Positions 17,364 to 25,356 of a stretch of 64,000 bases of DNA are shown piece by piece (positions within the stretch are counted from its first letter, which is position 1; each line of letters starts with the position of its first letter). Position numbers and translations under genes: made by a program. The DNA lies in contig NZ_PGFD01000003.1 of assembly GCF_002797535.1 (NCBI RefSeq), forward strand, positions 62,001-126,000. Direction: 5' to 3'. Source of the DNA: Chryseobacterium geocarposphaerae (lineage in GTDB: Bacteria; Bacteroidota; Bacteroidia; Flavobacteriales; Weeksellaceae). The notes under the pieces were generated by a model. That model had not been told where the DNA came from. It worked only from the letters and a program-made list of their open reading frames with translations, and made no database searches.

Positions 17364-18659
17364 ATGTCTGTCAAACATCAGGTCGAAAATCAAACAAAAA
17401 AATTCAAAAAATTCTTCGGTCTTTTAGGTCCCGGGCTGACAACGGGAGCTGCTGATGATGATCCTTCAGGCATTGCCACCTATTCTCAGACAGGAGCTCA
17501 GTTTGGCTATGGTCAATTATGGACAGCCCTCTATATGCTTCCGTTTATGACTGCCGTGCAGGAAGCCTGCGCAAGAATAGGAATGGTTACCGGTAAAGGG
17601 TTAACAGGAGTTATCAAAGAGCATTACAGTAAAAAAATACTTTATAGTTCTGTAGGATTGGTTGTTATTGCCAATACGATCAATATCGGAGCTGATATTG
17701 GGGCCATGGCAGCTGCCGCCCAATTAATTATTCCTGCTGATATTGTTATACTAATGCTGTTTTTTACGGTTAGTATACTTACATTAGAGGTCTTCACCAG
17801 TTATCGGGTATATTCAAAAGTTCTTAAATGGCTGGCATTATCACTTCTTGCCTACCCTCTTACAGCTTTTATTATTGATCAGCCGTGGAAAGAAATACTA
17901 AAAGCCTCTATTGTTCCTCATTTTGAATTTTCTTTCAATTTTCTTTTTATAATCACCGGAGTATTTGGGACAACGATTACACCTTATATGTTCTTTTGGC
18001 AGGCTTCCCAGGAAGTGGAAGAAGAAAATGAGAGAGGTCTGATTCAAGATGGAAAGCCCAACATCGGATGGCGTCATATTCATGCAATGAGGAAAGATAA
18101 TAGTATAGGGATGGTCATCTCTGAATTTACAACATGGTGTATTATATTGGTTGGAGGAACTGTTCTGCATAGCGCTCATATAACAGATATTAATACTGCG
18201 GCTGATGCAGCAAAAGCTTTAGAACCTTTAGTACAGTCATTTCCAAATTCGGGGTTGATATCAAAAATCATATTTGCTACAGGAATCATTGGATTGGGAT
18301 TACTTGCCGTACCCGTTCTTTCAGGATCGGCATCATATGCGGTTTCCGAAGCTCTCAACTGGAATGCAAGTTTAAACCTGAAATTTGCAAGAGCAAAAGG
18401 ATTTTATATGGTTATTATTATCTCTACACTTATTGGTCTGTGTATGAATTTTATTGGGATTAATCCTGTGAAGGCTCTTGTTTACACAGCTGTTCTCAAT
18501 GGCGTAGCTGCAGTTCCTCTGTTGTTTCTTATCATCAGAATATCTGCAAGCGAACGCATTATGGGAGAATTCAAAAGCAGATGGCTTTCAAAAAGTTTAT
18601 TATGGGCAACTTTTATGTTTATAGCTGCGGCATCTATTGCAATGTTTTTTACTATTTAA
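17364..18659 (+). CDS. Nramp-like metal transporter with non-canonical site
   Basis: 431 residues, about 11 membrane helices, clearly of the Nramp (SLC11) family: LLGPGLTTGAADDDPSGIAT in helix 1 and FGTTITPYMFFWQASQE in helix 6. Canonical Nramps carry DPGN in helix 1 and MPH in helix 6, which coordinate Mn2+/Fe2+. Here these are DPSG (residues 33-36) and TPY (206-208), so the Asn and the metal-selective Met are missing. This places it in a divergent Nramp-related clade; some such proteins move Mg2+ or other ions. Substrate is therefore open. Monocistronic, with a hairpin downstream. Confidence 0.88.
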   Translation: MSVKHQVENQTKKFKKFFGLLGPGLTTGAADDDPSGIATYSQTGAQFGYGQLWTALYMLPFMTAVQEACARIGMVTGKGLTGVIKEHYSKKILYSSVGLVVIANTINIGADIGAMAAAAQLIIPADIVILMLFFTVSILTLEVFTSYRVYSKVLKWLALSLLAYPLTAFIIDQPWKEILKASIVPHFEFSFNFLFIITGVFGTTITPYMFFWQASQEVEEENERGLIQDGKPNIGWRHIHAMRKDNSIGMVISEFTTWCIILVGGTVLHSAHITDINTAADAAKALEPLVQSFPNSGLISKIIFATGIIGLGLLAVPVLSGSASYAVSEALNWNASLNLKFARAKGFYMVIIISTLIGLCMNFIGINPVKALVYTAVLNGVAAVPLLFLIIRISASERIMGEFKSRWLSKSLLWATFMFIAAASIAMFFTI

Positions 18660-18762
18660 AAACTTCGACTGGTATGTATGGTCCAATTAAGCATCATGAG
18701 AATAACTTAGGAGTATTTTTTAGCGCATTATTATTTTAATATTACTGACTTTTAGATTAGAA

Positions 18763-18793
18763 AAAGGCTGTTTCAAATTGAAACAGCCTTTGA
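18763..18793. terminator. Intrinsic terminator between convergent genes
   Basis: AAAGGCTGTTTC (18763-18774) pairs perfectly with GAAACAGCCTTT (18780-18791). The T-run is better on the reverse strand (CCTTTTTC), so it may mainly serve the small reverse gene, and it also follows the Nramp gene. Confidence 0.75.
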
Positions 18794-18886
18794 TCATTCA
18801 AAAAACCTGTATTTAACGGATTTGGTACTAGTTAAAAAATAAAGATTTTTACCATTTTTTCATTTCACTTAAGTCAGCTTCTTATT

Positions 18887-19162
18887 TTACTGAATTTTTT
18901 CAAAAATTTTATACTGATTACTTGAGTCAGATAAGCTGAATAGGTAAGGAAGTACAGCTTTATCATTTTCCAAAACATCAATTTTCTCTACTTTTTCCTG
19001 TCCGTCAAATTTTACTGATAAGGTTATTCCTTTCGTAAACCATGTCCGATTGAGGGTATAATACAAACCGTTATCCGAGTATACATAACTATCTCCGAAT
19101 TTTGAAATAATTTCCCTCTTTGTTTTTCCTACCAAATGGTCAAATTTTTTTACAATTTTCAT
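18887..19162 (-). CDS. Small hypothetical protein
   Basis: 91 residues, no signal peptide: MKIVKKFDHLVGKTKREIIS, then KFGDSYVYSDNGLYYTLNRT and WFTKGITLSVKFDGQEKVEK. The pattern GKTKREIISKFGD...LYYTL recalls small SmpA/OmlA-like folds that predict the next step of a beta-sheet, but this is weak. Composition and codon use are gene-like, and a hairpin follows. Function unknown. Confidence 0.6.
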   Translation of the reverse strand: MKIVKKFDHLVGKTKREIISKFGDSYVYSDNGLYYTLNRTWFTKGITLSVKFDGQEKVEKIDVLENDKAVLPYLFSLSDSSNQYKIFEKIQ

Positions 19163-19242
19163 TAACTTTCTATTTTTTTCATATTAAAATTATATTTAAG
19201 AACAACTAATTCGTGATTTTATTGTATAAAAGTTAGACTTGT

Positions 19243-19437
19243 TTACTTGTCATCCTTATTTTTTGCCGGATAAAGCTTGGGAACAATAAACGAACTCAAA
19301 TAAGTAATTGTTGTACGTTCACCTTTTTCATTTACTTTCATCATGATCGATTTGCAGCATGGTGATATGGTAAAATGATTTTCGTAACGTGTTCCGAATT
19401 TGAAACATTCTGTGATGATAACATTATTTTTTTTCAT
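19243..19437 (-). CDS. Small hypothetical protein
   Basis: 64 residues from an ATG at 19437. It contains SPCCKSIMMKVNEKGERTTI, with a Cys pair and a basic C-terminus (KLYPAKNKDDK). No family recognised. It lies on the same strand as the other small genes around it, all near a divergent HTH regulator. Confidence 0.45.
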   Translation of the reverse strand: MKKNNVIITECFKFGTRYENHFTISPCCKSIMMKVNEKGERTTITYLSSFIVPKLYPAKNKDDK

Positions 19438-19598
19438 AATTCATATTGTGCCTAAATTAAAACTGAATATATATGTATTGTATGGTTACAATTATAGCCA
19501 TACAACGAAGGGTCTTAGTTGTTAGGATTTTGACTATCAATAAATAAAGTGGTTTTGTGAAATCAGTATTACTGATAAGACGCAGCCTGTATAAATCT

Positions 19599-19829
19599 TC
19601 AGGTTTCTATTTGTAGTTTATTGAGCAGTGCCACTTTGTATAGTGCATCAAGAATTTTTTGGTCAGAGATCCTTTCTTTTTTCACCTTCCTTATATATGC
19701 AGGTTTTCTTACATCTTCCTTTAAAATAATATTCACTGAAGTTGTATAACGTGCCGGTAACCATCGTTCAATGAAATCATACTTCTCATCAATCATCTTC
19801 TGATTAAGATTGGTCTCCAATTTGCTCAT
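19599..19829 (-). CDS. Small hypothetical protein divergent from HTH regulator
   Basis: 76 residues from ATG 19829 (MSKLETNLNQKMIDEKYDFI). The frame extends to a TTG at 19898, but that would overlap the region feeding the divergent HTH gene, so the ATG is preferred. The protein is basic and helical, with ERWLPARYTTSVNIILKED and KKERISDQKILDALYKVALL. No domain recognised; the divergent layout with an HTH gene suggests, without proof, a small regulatory pair. Confidence 0.5.
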   Translation of the reverse strand: MSKLETNLNQKMIDEKYDFIERWLPARYTTSVNIILKEDVRKPAYIRKVKKERISDQKILDALYKVALLNKLQIET

Positions 19830-19981
19830 GAATGAAATAATTTTGTTTAACCTTTTTTCGTAATTTTGTGTCTCACCGCAAATTAATTTGCAAGACAAAT
19901 ATACAATTATATATCAAAATAAACAATAAATCATTGTTTTTACAATATATAGTTGCTTTGATTAAAAAAAACTTACTTAAT

Positions 19982-20281
19982 ATGAAAATATACCAGAAGA
20001 TACGGGAATACAGCAAAGAAAAGGGAGAAACCATGAAGGAAATCGCCACTGCTTATGGCGTTACCCCACAATCTATTCAACTTTATTTCTCTGGAAAAAA
20101 TGCAATGCCTCTTAATTTTTTAGCATGGTATATTGAAACCCACCCGGATTTGGACTTGTATGCCCTGTTTGATAAAAAACAACAAAATATTGTTGCAGAA
20201 CCTAAGCCTACCTATCAAAAGAAAGTAAACAAACAGGACGTTATTGATAAGATCGTGGCCATCCTTGAAAAGGAGTTGTAA
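19982..20281 (+). CDS. HTH-domain transcriptional regulator
   Basis: 99 residues from ATG 19982 (MKIYQKIREYSKEKGETMKE). An upstream open stretch is AT-rich and not protein-like. Residues about 5-60 form a helix-turn-helix of the Cro/C1 (XRE) type: TMKEIATAYGVTPQSIQLYF is the HTH core and FLAWYIETHPDLDLYALFDK closes the domain. The remaining basic tail (PTYQKKVNKQDVIDKIVAIL) is probably a helix for dimer contact. TAATTTTG at 19861-19868 could be its -7 box, but with a long leader. Targets unknown. Confidence 0.8.
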   Translation: MKIYQKIREYSKEKGETMKEIATAYGVTPQSIQLYFSGKNAMPLNFLAWYIETHPDLDLYALFDKKQQNIVAEPKPTYQKKVNKQDVIDKIVAILEKEL

Positions 20282-20312
20282 AAAAGAAAATCAATATTCT
20301 ATTCTAATATAA

Positions 20313-20342
20313 AAAATGCTTCCATCTCTGGAAGCATTTTAT
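20313..20342. terminator. Bidirectional intrinsic terminator
   Basis: AAAATGCTTCC (20313-20323) pairs perfectly with GGAAGCATTTT (20330-20340) between two convergent genes, with an A-run before and T-run after. Confidence 0.85.
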
Positions 20343-20344
20343 GT

Positions 20345-21028
20345 TTACTTATAATGTAAAAATATTCCGTAATCCGAAGGAGTCCAGAAAGCGGCTTTTT
20401 GTTCAGCAGCTTTCAGAGCATCATTTGCCCACGTATTGCAGGTATACAGAAAACTATAAGTGCCTTTAGCATCATAAAAGGCATCATTATCGCCATACAC
20501 AGCATTGGTAGGAATCAAAATAAATTTCCCGTTCTGATCCTGATCAAACTTATTTTCAATAAACTGGACTAACTTCTGATACTGGCTTCTGCTGATCATG
20601 ATTTTTTTACAATCTTCTCCTTCTCTCATTTCCCTGTAGTATGTACAATGCATCGCGGACTTACTTAACCAGAATGCGGCTTTGAAAGCGGTAGAAAACT
20701 TTAGATCAGCCCAGGTAGGAGTATCAAGATAAAAGCCTTTATCTCCCCATCCTATTCCAATATAATTATAATCCGTTTTCTTGGATCTGATATTATTAAA
20801 TGGAAGCTTCAGACTCCAATCCTGCACATCGTTCTTTACCGGCATTACAATATCTGTGTGAACTCCATTGGTATAGATATAAACCGGAATCTCTTTCTTT
20901 TGCCGGTCATCTTTCCCGGACACTTCAATGAAAGGAAGAAGATAGCCCAAAACAACATAGAGAATAACAACTCCCAGAACAATACCTATGATCTTTAATA
21001 GCAGGATTAGCATTTTTTTTACATTCAT
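20345..21028 (-). CDS. TIGR02117/DUF2459 family membrane-anchored protein
   Basis: 227 residues. One N-terminal membrane helix (LLLKIIGIVLGVVILYVVLGY, about 8-28) is followed by a soluble domain facing the periplasm. YIYTNGVHTDIVMPV (about 50-64), YIGIGWGDKGFYLDTPTWAD, AMHCTYYREM and YSFLYTCNTWANDALKAA are the conserved blocks of the DUF2459 (TIGR02117) family. The conserved His of GVHTD and Cys of CNTW suggest an NlpC/P60-like enzyme, but the family has no firm function. Ends at the bidirectional hairpin. Confidence 0.85.
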   Translation of the reverse strand: MNVKKMLILLLKIIGIVLGVVILYVVLGYLLPFIEVSGKDDRQKKEIPVYIYTNGVHTDIVMPVKNDVQDWSLKLPFNNIRSKKTDYNYIGIGWGDKGFYLDTPTWADLKFSTAFKAAFWLSKSAMHCTYYREMREGEDCKKIMISRSQYQKLVQFIENKFDQDQNGKFILIPTNAVYGDNDAFYDAKGTYSFLYTCNTWANDALKAAEQKAAFWTPSDYGIFLHYK

Positions 21029-21071
21029 GTTTTATATTAATGAAATTTAACAATCAAGTTTAATGAAAATA

Positions 21072-21103
21072 TTTGTTTTTAAATCGAATTTTTATTAAAT
21101 TTA
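21072..21103 (+). promoter_or_regulatory. Candidate promoter of 26-residue protein gene
   Basis: TTTG (21072-21075), 20 bp, then TAAATTTA (21096-21103), close to the Bacteroidota TTTG/TAnnTTTG consensus, 20 nt before the ATG at 21124. Confidence 0.45.
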
Positions 21104-21123
21104 AGTAACAAAATATCACAAAT

Positions 21124-21204
21124 ATGCACAAAACTTCCAAATCCCAAAAGAGATTTAAAATCAGAGTAAAAGTTGCCCCTAAAAGAGTACAAAAAAGACG
21201 TTGA
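21124..21204 (+). CDS. 26-residue highly basic protein
   Basis: ATG 21124 to TGA 21202-21204 encodes MHKTSKSQKRFKIRVKVAPK followed by RVQKRR. Twelve of 26 residues are Lys or Arg and there are no acidic residues. It has its own promoter-like sequence upstream and a strong terminator beginning inside the stop region (21201-21243), so it is a complete monocistronic gene despite its size. Tiny basic proteins of this sort include ribosomal proteins bL36, THX and the bL38 reported from a Bacteroidota ribosome; which, if any, this is cannot be decided from sequence alone. It lies between the divergent DUF2459 gene and queG and is likely to be missed by gene callers. Confidence 0.65.
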   Translation: MHKTSKSQKRFKIRVKVAPKRVQKRR

Positions 21205-21243
21205 TTTTTGGTGAGATATGATCTCCCGAAAGTCAATTTTTTT
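21201..21243 (+). terminator. Intrinsic terminator overlapping the small gene's stop codon
   Basis: TTGATTTTTGGTGAGAT (21201-21217) pairs with ATCTCCCGAAAGTCAA (21221-21236) with a few mismatches around an ATG loop, followed by a seven-base T-run. Confidence 0.75.
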
Positions 21244-21375
21244 CTTTATTGGAAGCACTTTTTCTTCAATAAACCTCTTCCTCCTTAAAGGCTAAAATTT
21301 TAAGGTATGGCCGATTTTCTCTCCTTGCTTTGGAACTCCATAATTCCAGGTGAGGATTTGTCACCAAAAAACAGT

Positions 21376-22320
21376 CTATTTTTTCTCTTCAGATTGGTCC
21401 AAAAACTCAATATTTCTTTTCAAACCTGCAAATTTTGTTCTCTTTACAGGAGATTTTCTGAAGATTTCGGAGAATAGCTCCTGAGTAAGTTCTTTCCATT
21501 CTCCTTTTTTAAAGTTTTTTAAAGCTTCATTCGGTTTGAATTTTGTCTGCTGATGAGGTGCCGAAAACCGATTCCATGGACATACATCCTGACAAACGTC
21601 ACAACCAAACATCCAATCATCCATCTTATCTTTGAAATAGTCCGGAATTTCATTTTTTAATTCTATGGTTGCATATGAGATGCACTTGCTTCCGTCAATT
21701 ATTTTTTCAGAAATAATGGCGTTGGTAGGACAGGCATCAATGCATTTTCTACAACTTCCGCAATGATCGGTCACCGGATGATCCGGAATAAGCTCCAAAT
21801 CGCAGATGATTTCAGCCAAAAAGTAAAAAGAACCGCTTTGCTTGGTAATCAGATTGGCGTTCTTTCCTACCCATCCTATTCCTGATTTCCTGGCCCAGCT
21901 TCTCTCCAAAACGGGTGCAGAATCTACAAAAACCCGAAATCCGAACTCCCCAATTTCCTCCTGCAGCTCAGTTACCATTTCACGAAGAATTTCTTTGATG
22001 ACTTCATGATAATCTTCCGCATAAGCATATTTTGAAATCTTGAAGTTCTCCAGCGCAGAAATTTTTTCTTCAGGAAAATAATTATACGAGAGTGAAATCA
22101 CTGATTTTGAACCTTCCACCAATAATCTGGGATCAAGTCTTTTATCAAAATGATTTTCCATGTATTTCATCTCGCCGTGGAAATTATTTTTCAGCCATTT
22201 TTCAAGATTGGGCGCATCTTCCTCCAGGAAATCTGCCTTTGAAATTCCACAGTTTTGAAACCCAAAACTTTTGGCTTTGGTTTTTATGAGCTGTGAATAT
22301 TTTTCGGCAGTTGAATTCAT
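21376..22320 (-). CDS. queG: Epoxyqueuosine reductase QueG
   Basis: 314 residues from ATG 22320 ([20 protein letters not shown]). The frame opens 21 codons further up, but the family begins at this point. QueG reduces epoxyqueuosine to queuosine in tRNA anticodons, using cobalamin and two [4Fe-4S] clusters. Seen here: ISYNYFPEE and YAEDYHEVI (cobalamin-pocket region), [21 protein letters not shown], then the ferredoxin motifs [16 protein letters not shown] and [11 protein letters not shown]. The C-terminal HEAT-like extension of longer QueG proteins is absent. The gene stands alone. Confidence 0.95.
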   Translation of the reverse strand: MNSTAEKYSQLIKTKAKSFGFQNCGISKADFLEEDAPNLEKWLKNNFHGEMKYMENHFDKRLDPRLLVEGSKSVISLSYNYFPEEKISALENFKISKYAYAEDYHEVIKEILREMVTELQEEIGEFGFRVFVDSAPVLERSWARKSGIGWVGKNANLITKQSGSFYFLAEIICDLELIPDHPVTDHCGSCRKCIDACPTNAIISEKIIDGSKCISYATIELKNEIPDYFKDKMDDWMFGCDVCQDVCPWNRFSAPHQQTKFKPNEALKNFKKGEWKELTQELFSEIFRKSPVKRTKFAGLKRNIEFLDQSEEKK

Positions 22321-22441
22321 AATTTCGCATTGCAAAACTAAGATTATTTTATAAATTTGTTTAGGCTTTGGATTCTTATGCAAAGGTAGATATCTTTCAA
22401 GGAATCCATTGTAATTTTTTAACTCTAAAATATTAGTAATT

Positions 22442-22741
22442 ATGTCTTTAGCAGAAGTAATAAAATCAGGAAATTATGAATTGATCGACGTTCGTGAACC
22501 TATGGAACTGGAAATGGACGGGAATATAGACGGCGCAAAAAACATCCCTTTAGGTGAAGTAGAAGACAGACAGGATGAAATTCTTTCTATCGAAAAGCCG
22601 GTTATCCTATTCTGCAGAAGCGGAAACAGAAGCGGAAAAGCATTAGAATATTTAAATGCTCAAGGTTTGAGAGACGGCTACAATGGTGGCGGTTGGGCAG
22701 ACCTGAAAGCAACGATCGAAGCAAATCAAGGAACTTTTTAA
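22442..22741 (+). CDS. Rhodanese-like domain protein
   Basis: 99 residues, a single rhodanese domain: [20 protein letters not shown] (the CH2A-like start), then [17 protein letters not shown] with the active-site Cys in CRSGNRS, and [10 protein letters not shown] at the end. Single-domain rhodaneses transfer sulfane sulfur through this Cys. The full loop is present, so it is probably active. It is followed after 29 bp by an HD-domain gene on the same strand. Confidence 0.93.
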   Translation: MSLAEVIKSGNYELIDVREPMELEMDGNIDGAKNIPLGEVEDRQDEILSIEKPVILFCRSGNRSGKALEYLNAQGLRDGYNGGGWADLKATIEANQGTF

Positions 22742-22770
22742 AGTTCCTTTTTTTATTAAAAAGCATAAAT

Positions 22771-23385
22771 ATGAATTTGAAGGAAAGATTTTCAGCACTT
22801 TCTCTAGCTTTTAGTCCAGATCAGGAGCTTATTGAAAAGCTTTGGTCTGAAATCGAAAAAAATTATTCTCAAAAAAGCAGGCATTATCATAATCTCGCCC
22901 ATTTAGAAAGTATATTTTCTGAGCTTGACGCAGTAAACGTTAGGATTTCAAATTATCTAAATATTTCGTTCAGCGTCTTTTATCACGACGTTATTTATGA
23001 TTCTTCCTCAAAGTCCAATGAGGAGAAAAGTGCTGATTTTGCAAAAGAAAGACTTCAACAGCTCAATCTCAATGAAACTGATATTTCTGAAATCTACCAT
23101 CAGATTTTAGCTACCAAAGCTCATCAAAATTCTGATAATAAGGACTTAAATTATCTACTGGACGCTGATCTTTCTATTCTTGGAAAGGATTTGGAAATAT
23201 ATATTGATTACACCCGAAAGATCAGAAAGGAATATTCCATTTACCCAGATTTACTTTATAAACCCGGAAGGAAGAAGGTTTTAAAACACTTTCTGGAAAT
23301 GGAAAACATTTTCAAAACAGATTATTTCAGAGAGAAATACGAGAAACAGGCGAGGAAGAATATTGAGTGGGAAATTGATAATTGA
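22771..23385 (+). CDS. Predicted HD-superfamily metal-dependent phosphohydrolase
   Basis: 204 residues from ATG 22771 (MNLKERFSALSLAFSPDQEL). The frame opens inside the rhodanese gene, but that N-terminal extension is a shadow. Metal ligand motifs of the HD family are seen: SRHYHNLAHLESIFSEL near 38-54, VFYHDVIYDSSSKSNEEKSA with the HD pair near 75, LDADLSILG near 132. This matches the family annotated as predicted metal-dependent HD phosphohydrolase. Substrate unknown. Confidence 0.87.
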   Translation: MNLKERFSALSLAFSPDQELIEKLWSEIEKNYSQKSRHYHNLAHLESIFSELDAVNVRISNYLNISFSVFYHDVIYDSSSKSNEEKSADFAKERLQQLNLNETDISEIYHQILATKAHQNSDNKDLNYLLDADLSILGKDLEIYIDYTRKIRKEYSIYPDLLYKPGRKKVLKHFLEMENIFKTDYFREKYEKQARKNIEWEIDN

Positions 23386-23441
23386 TAATTTATAATTTTA
23401 ATATTAAACTACCCCGTCAAAAATTCTACAAATTTTCGCCA

Positions 23442-23466
23442 CCCCTTCAAAGAAGGGGAATTTTTA
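23442..23466 (+). terminator. Terminator-like GC hairpin
   Basis: CCCCTTC (23442-23448), AAA loop, GAAGGGG (23452-23458), then AATTTTT. It follows the HD-domain gene. Its sequence also resembles intergenic repeat elements of this bacterial group. Confidence 0.5.
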
Positions 23467-23479
23467 TACCATTGAAAGA

Positions 23480-24259
23480 TTATTGATGGTTCATTACATT
23501 ATTAATAAATTCAACTGCCCTGTTCAAAACAAGCTCCGGACATTCTTTATGCGGAGTATGCCCGATATTTGGAATGATAAATTTTTCCGCACTTCCACTT
23601 ACCTGAGAGATTGTTTTTTCTACCTGATTGAGAGTCCCATATTCGTCGGCTTCTCCCTGGATAAACAGTAAAGGACATTGAATATCTTTCAGGAGATATT
23701 CTATATTCCAGCTTCTGAATCTTTCGCTCAGCCAGATTTTCGTCCATGCTTTTACCATCATCGGAACTTTATCTCTGTGGTATTTCTGTAAACGTTCCGG
23801 AAGGTTGGTGGTCTGATAAGCTTCCAAAGCGTCTTTCACACCTTTTACAGTTACATCTTCCACGAAAATATGTCCGGCTTCACAAATGGTTGCTCTTATT
23901 TTTTCGGGGTATTTTGAGGCTGTAATCAATGCAATTGTAGCTCCATCACTATGCCCGAAAAGAATGACATCATTGATATTGAACGTATTCAAAATATCAT
24001 TCAGAATATCCGCTTCGGTTTCCATGTAATTGTTTTCTCTTTCGTGAGTAGGCATAGGAAAAGACTTTCCATATCCCAAACGATCATAGACAAGAAGATT
24101 GCATTGAGTGGCTTCAGATAATTTTGAAGGAAAATCCCTCCAAAGTTGTGCAGAACCTAAAGAATCATGCAAAAAGACAATGGTAGGTTTATTTTCAAAT
24201 GAATTCTGATATTCTATATAAAGTTTTTTACCGTTTACATCACTTATTTTCCCTTGCAT
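23480..24259 (-). CDS. Alpha/beta hydrolase
   Basis: 259 residues from ATG 24259 (MQGKISDVNGKKLYIEYQNS); the frame could open three codons earlier at a TTG. Features: VFLHDSLGSAQLWRDFPS with the oxyanion turn, LVYDRLGYGKS, LFGHSDGATIAL with the nucleophile Ser, QGEADEYGTLNQ with the acid and NIGHTPHKECPE with the His. No signal peptide, so cytoplasmic. It follows the nitronate monooxygenase gene by 15 bp, so the two are probably co-transcribed. Substrate unknown. Confidence 0.88.
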   Translation of the reverse strand: MQGKISDVNGKKLYIEYQNSFENKPTIVFLHDSLGSAQLWRDFPSKLSEATQCNLLVYDRLGYGKSFPMPTHERENNYMETEADILNDILNTFNINDVILFGHSDGATIALITASKYPEKIRATICEAGHIFVEDVTVKGVKDALEAYQTTNLPERLQKYHRDKVPMMVKAWTKIWLSERFRSWNIEYLLKDIQCPLLFIQGEADEYGTLNQVEKTISQVSGSAEKFIIPNIGHTPHKECPELVLNRAVEFINNVMNHQ

Positions 24260-24274
24260 CAATTTCAACTTTAT

Positions 24275-25264
24275 TTATAAACTTGGATTATGTGTTGCTT
24301 CAAATTCTTTTAATAAATTTCTGAAAACAGCATCTACTGGAAGAATATCATCAATTAAAGCGGAAACCTGCCCGATCTCCAGCTCTCCGTCCTCCATATC
24401 TCCTTCGAACATTCCTTTCTTAGCTCTTGCACGGCCTAAAGAAGCAATTAAAGATTCTTTATTTCTTCCTACATTATAAATCTCTTCCAATTCATTAAAG
24501 AACTTGTTTTTAACCATTCTTACAGGCGCCAATTCTTTTAATGTTAAATGGGTATCTCCTTCCTGAAGCTCTGTAATTTTTCGTTTCCAGTTTTCGTGTG
24601 CACTTGCTTCTACAGTGGCTGCAAAACGGGAACCGATCTGAACTCCGTCTGCACCGAGAATCATGGCAGCTTTCATCTGAGAACCTAAAGCAATTCCTCC
24701 TGCAGCAATTAATGGCTTTGAAATATGTTTTCTTACGTTGGGAATTAAACAAAATGTTGTAGTTTCATCTCTTCCGTTGTGACCTCCTGCTTCAAAACCT
24801 TCAGCAACTACGGCATCTACTCCTGCATCTTCACACTTCATCGCAAATTTGGTAGACGAAACTACGTGAGCAACTTTTAAACCTTCTTTCTGAAGGGTTT
24901 CGGTATAGGTTTTAGGGTTTCCTGCGGAAGTAAAAACAATCTTCACTCCTTCTTCCAAAATAATCTGAATCACTTCATCCAGATTCGGGTATAGCATAGG
25001 CACATTCACCCCGAAAGGTTTATCCGTAGCCTGCTTACATTTTTGGATGTTTTCTCTTAAAATGTCCGGATACATACTCCCCGCTCCGATTAATCCTAAG
25101 CCACCACAATTAGAAACTGCGGAAGCCAATCTCCATCCGGAATGCCAAATCATTCCTGCCTGAATAATAGGATACTGTATATTAAATAGTTGCGTAATTC
25201 TATTTTGACTTTGCTGCATTTCTTTAAGCTTTCTTGCTGAATTAAAATCTATAAAATTGCTCAT
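24275..25264 (-). CDS. Nitronate monooxygenase family FMN enzyme
   Basis: 329 residues of the NMO/2-nitropropane dioxygenase TIM-barrel family: FNIQYPIIQAGMIWHSGWRL at the N-terminus, NCGGLGLIGAGS, GVNVPMLYPN, VVAEGFEAGGHNGRDETTTF with the GxEAGGH flavin loop, PLIAAGGI and GADGVQIGSRF with the phosphate-binding loop. Family members oxidise nitronates such as propionate-3-nitronate with FMN, or act as enoyl-ACP reductase-like (FabK) enzymes; the text here cannot separate these firmly. Probable operon with the hydrolase downstream. Confidence 0.88.
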   Translation of the reverse strand: MSNFIDFNSARKLKEMQQSQNRITQLFNIQYPIIQAGMIWHSGWRLASAVSNCGGLGLIGAGSMYPDILRENIQKCKQATDKPFGVNVPMLYPNLDEVIQIILEEGVKIVFTSAGNPKTYTETLQKEGLKVAHVVSSTKFAMKCEDAGVDAVVAEGFEAGGHNGRDETTTFCLIPNVRKHISKPLIAAGGIALGSQMKAAMILGADGVQIGSRFAATVEASAHENWKRKITELQEGDTHLTLKELAPVRMVKNKFFNELEEIYNVGRNKESLIASLGRARAKKGMFEGDMEDGELEIGQVSALIDDILPVDAVFRNLLKEFEATHNPSL

Positions 25265-25320
25265 AGTGTAAAAATACTAAAAACAGGCTTTCTGCAAAGT
25301 GTTTCAAAATATTTTTGCAG

Positions 25321-25352
25321 AAAAAAACCTTCAGAAAATTCTGAAGGTTTTT
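25321..25352 (-). terminator. Intrinsic terminator
   Basis: AAAAACCTTCAG pairs perfectly with CTGAAGGTTTTT (six-base loop). It ends the SurA-like isomerase gene on the reverse strand. Confidence 0.85.
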
Positions 25353-25356
25353 GTAT

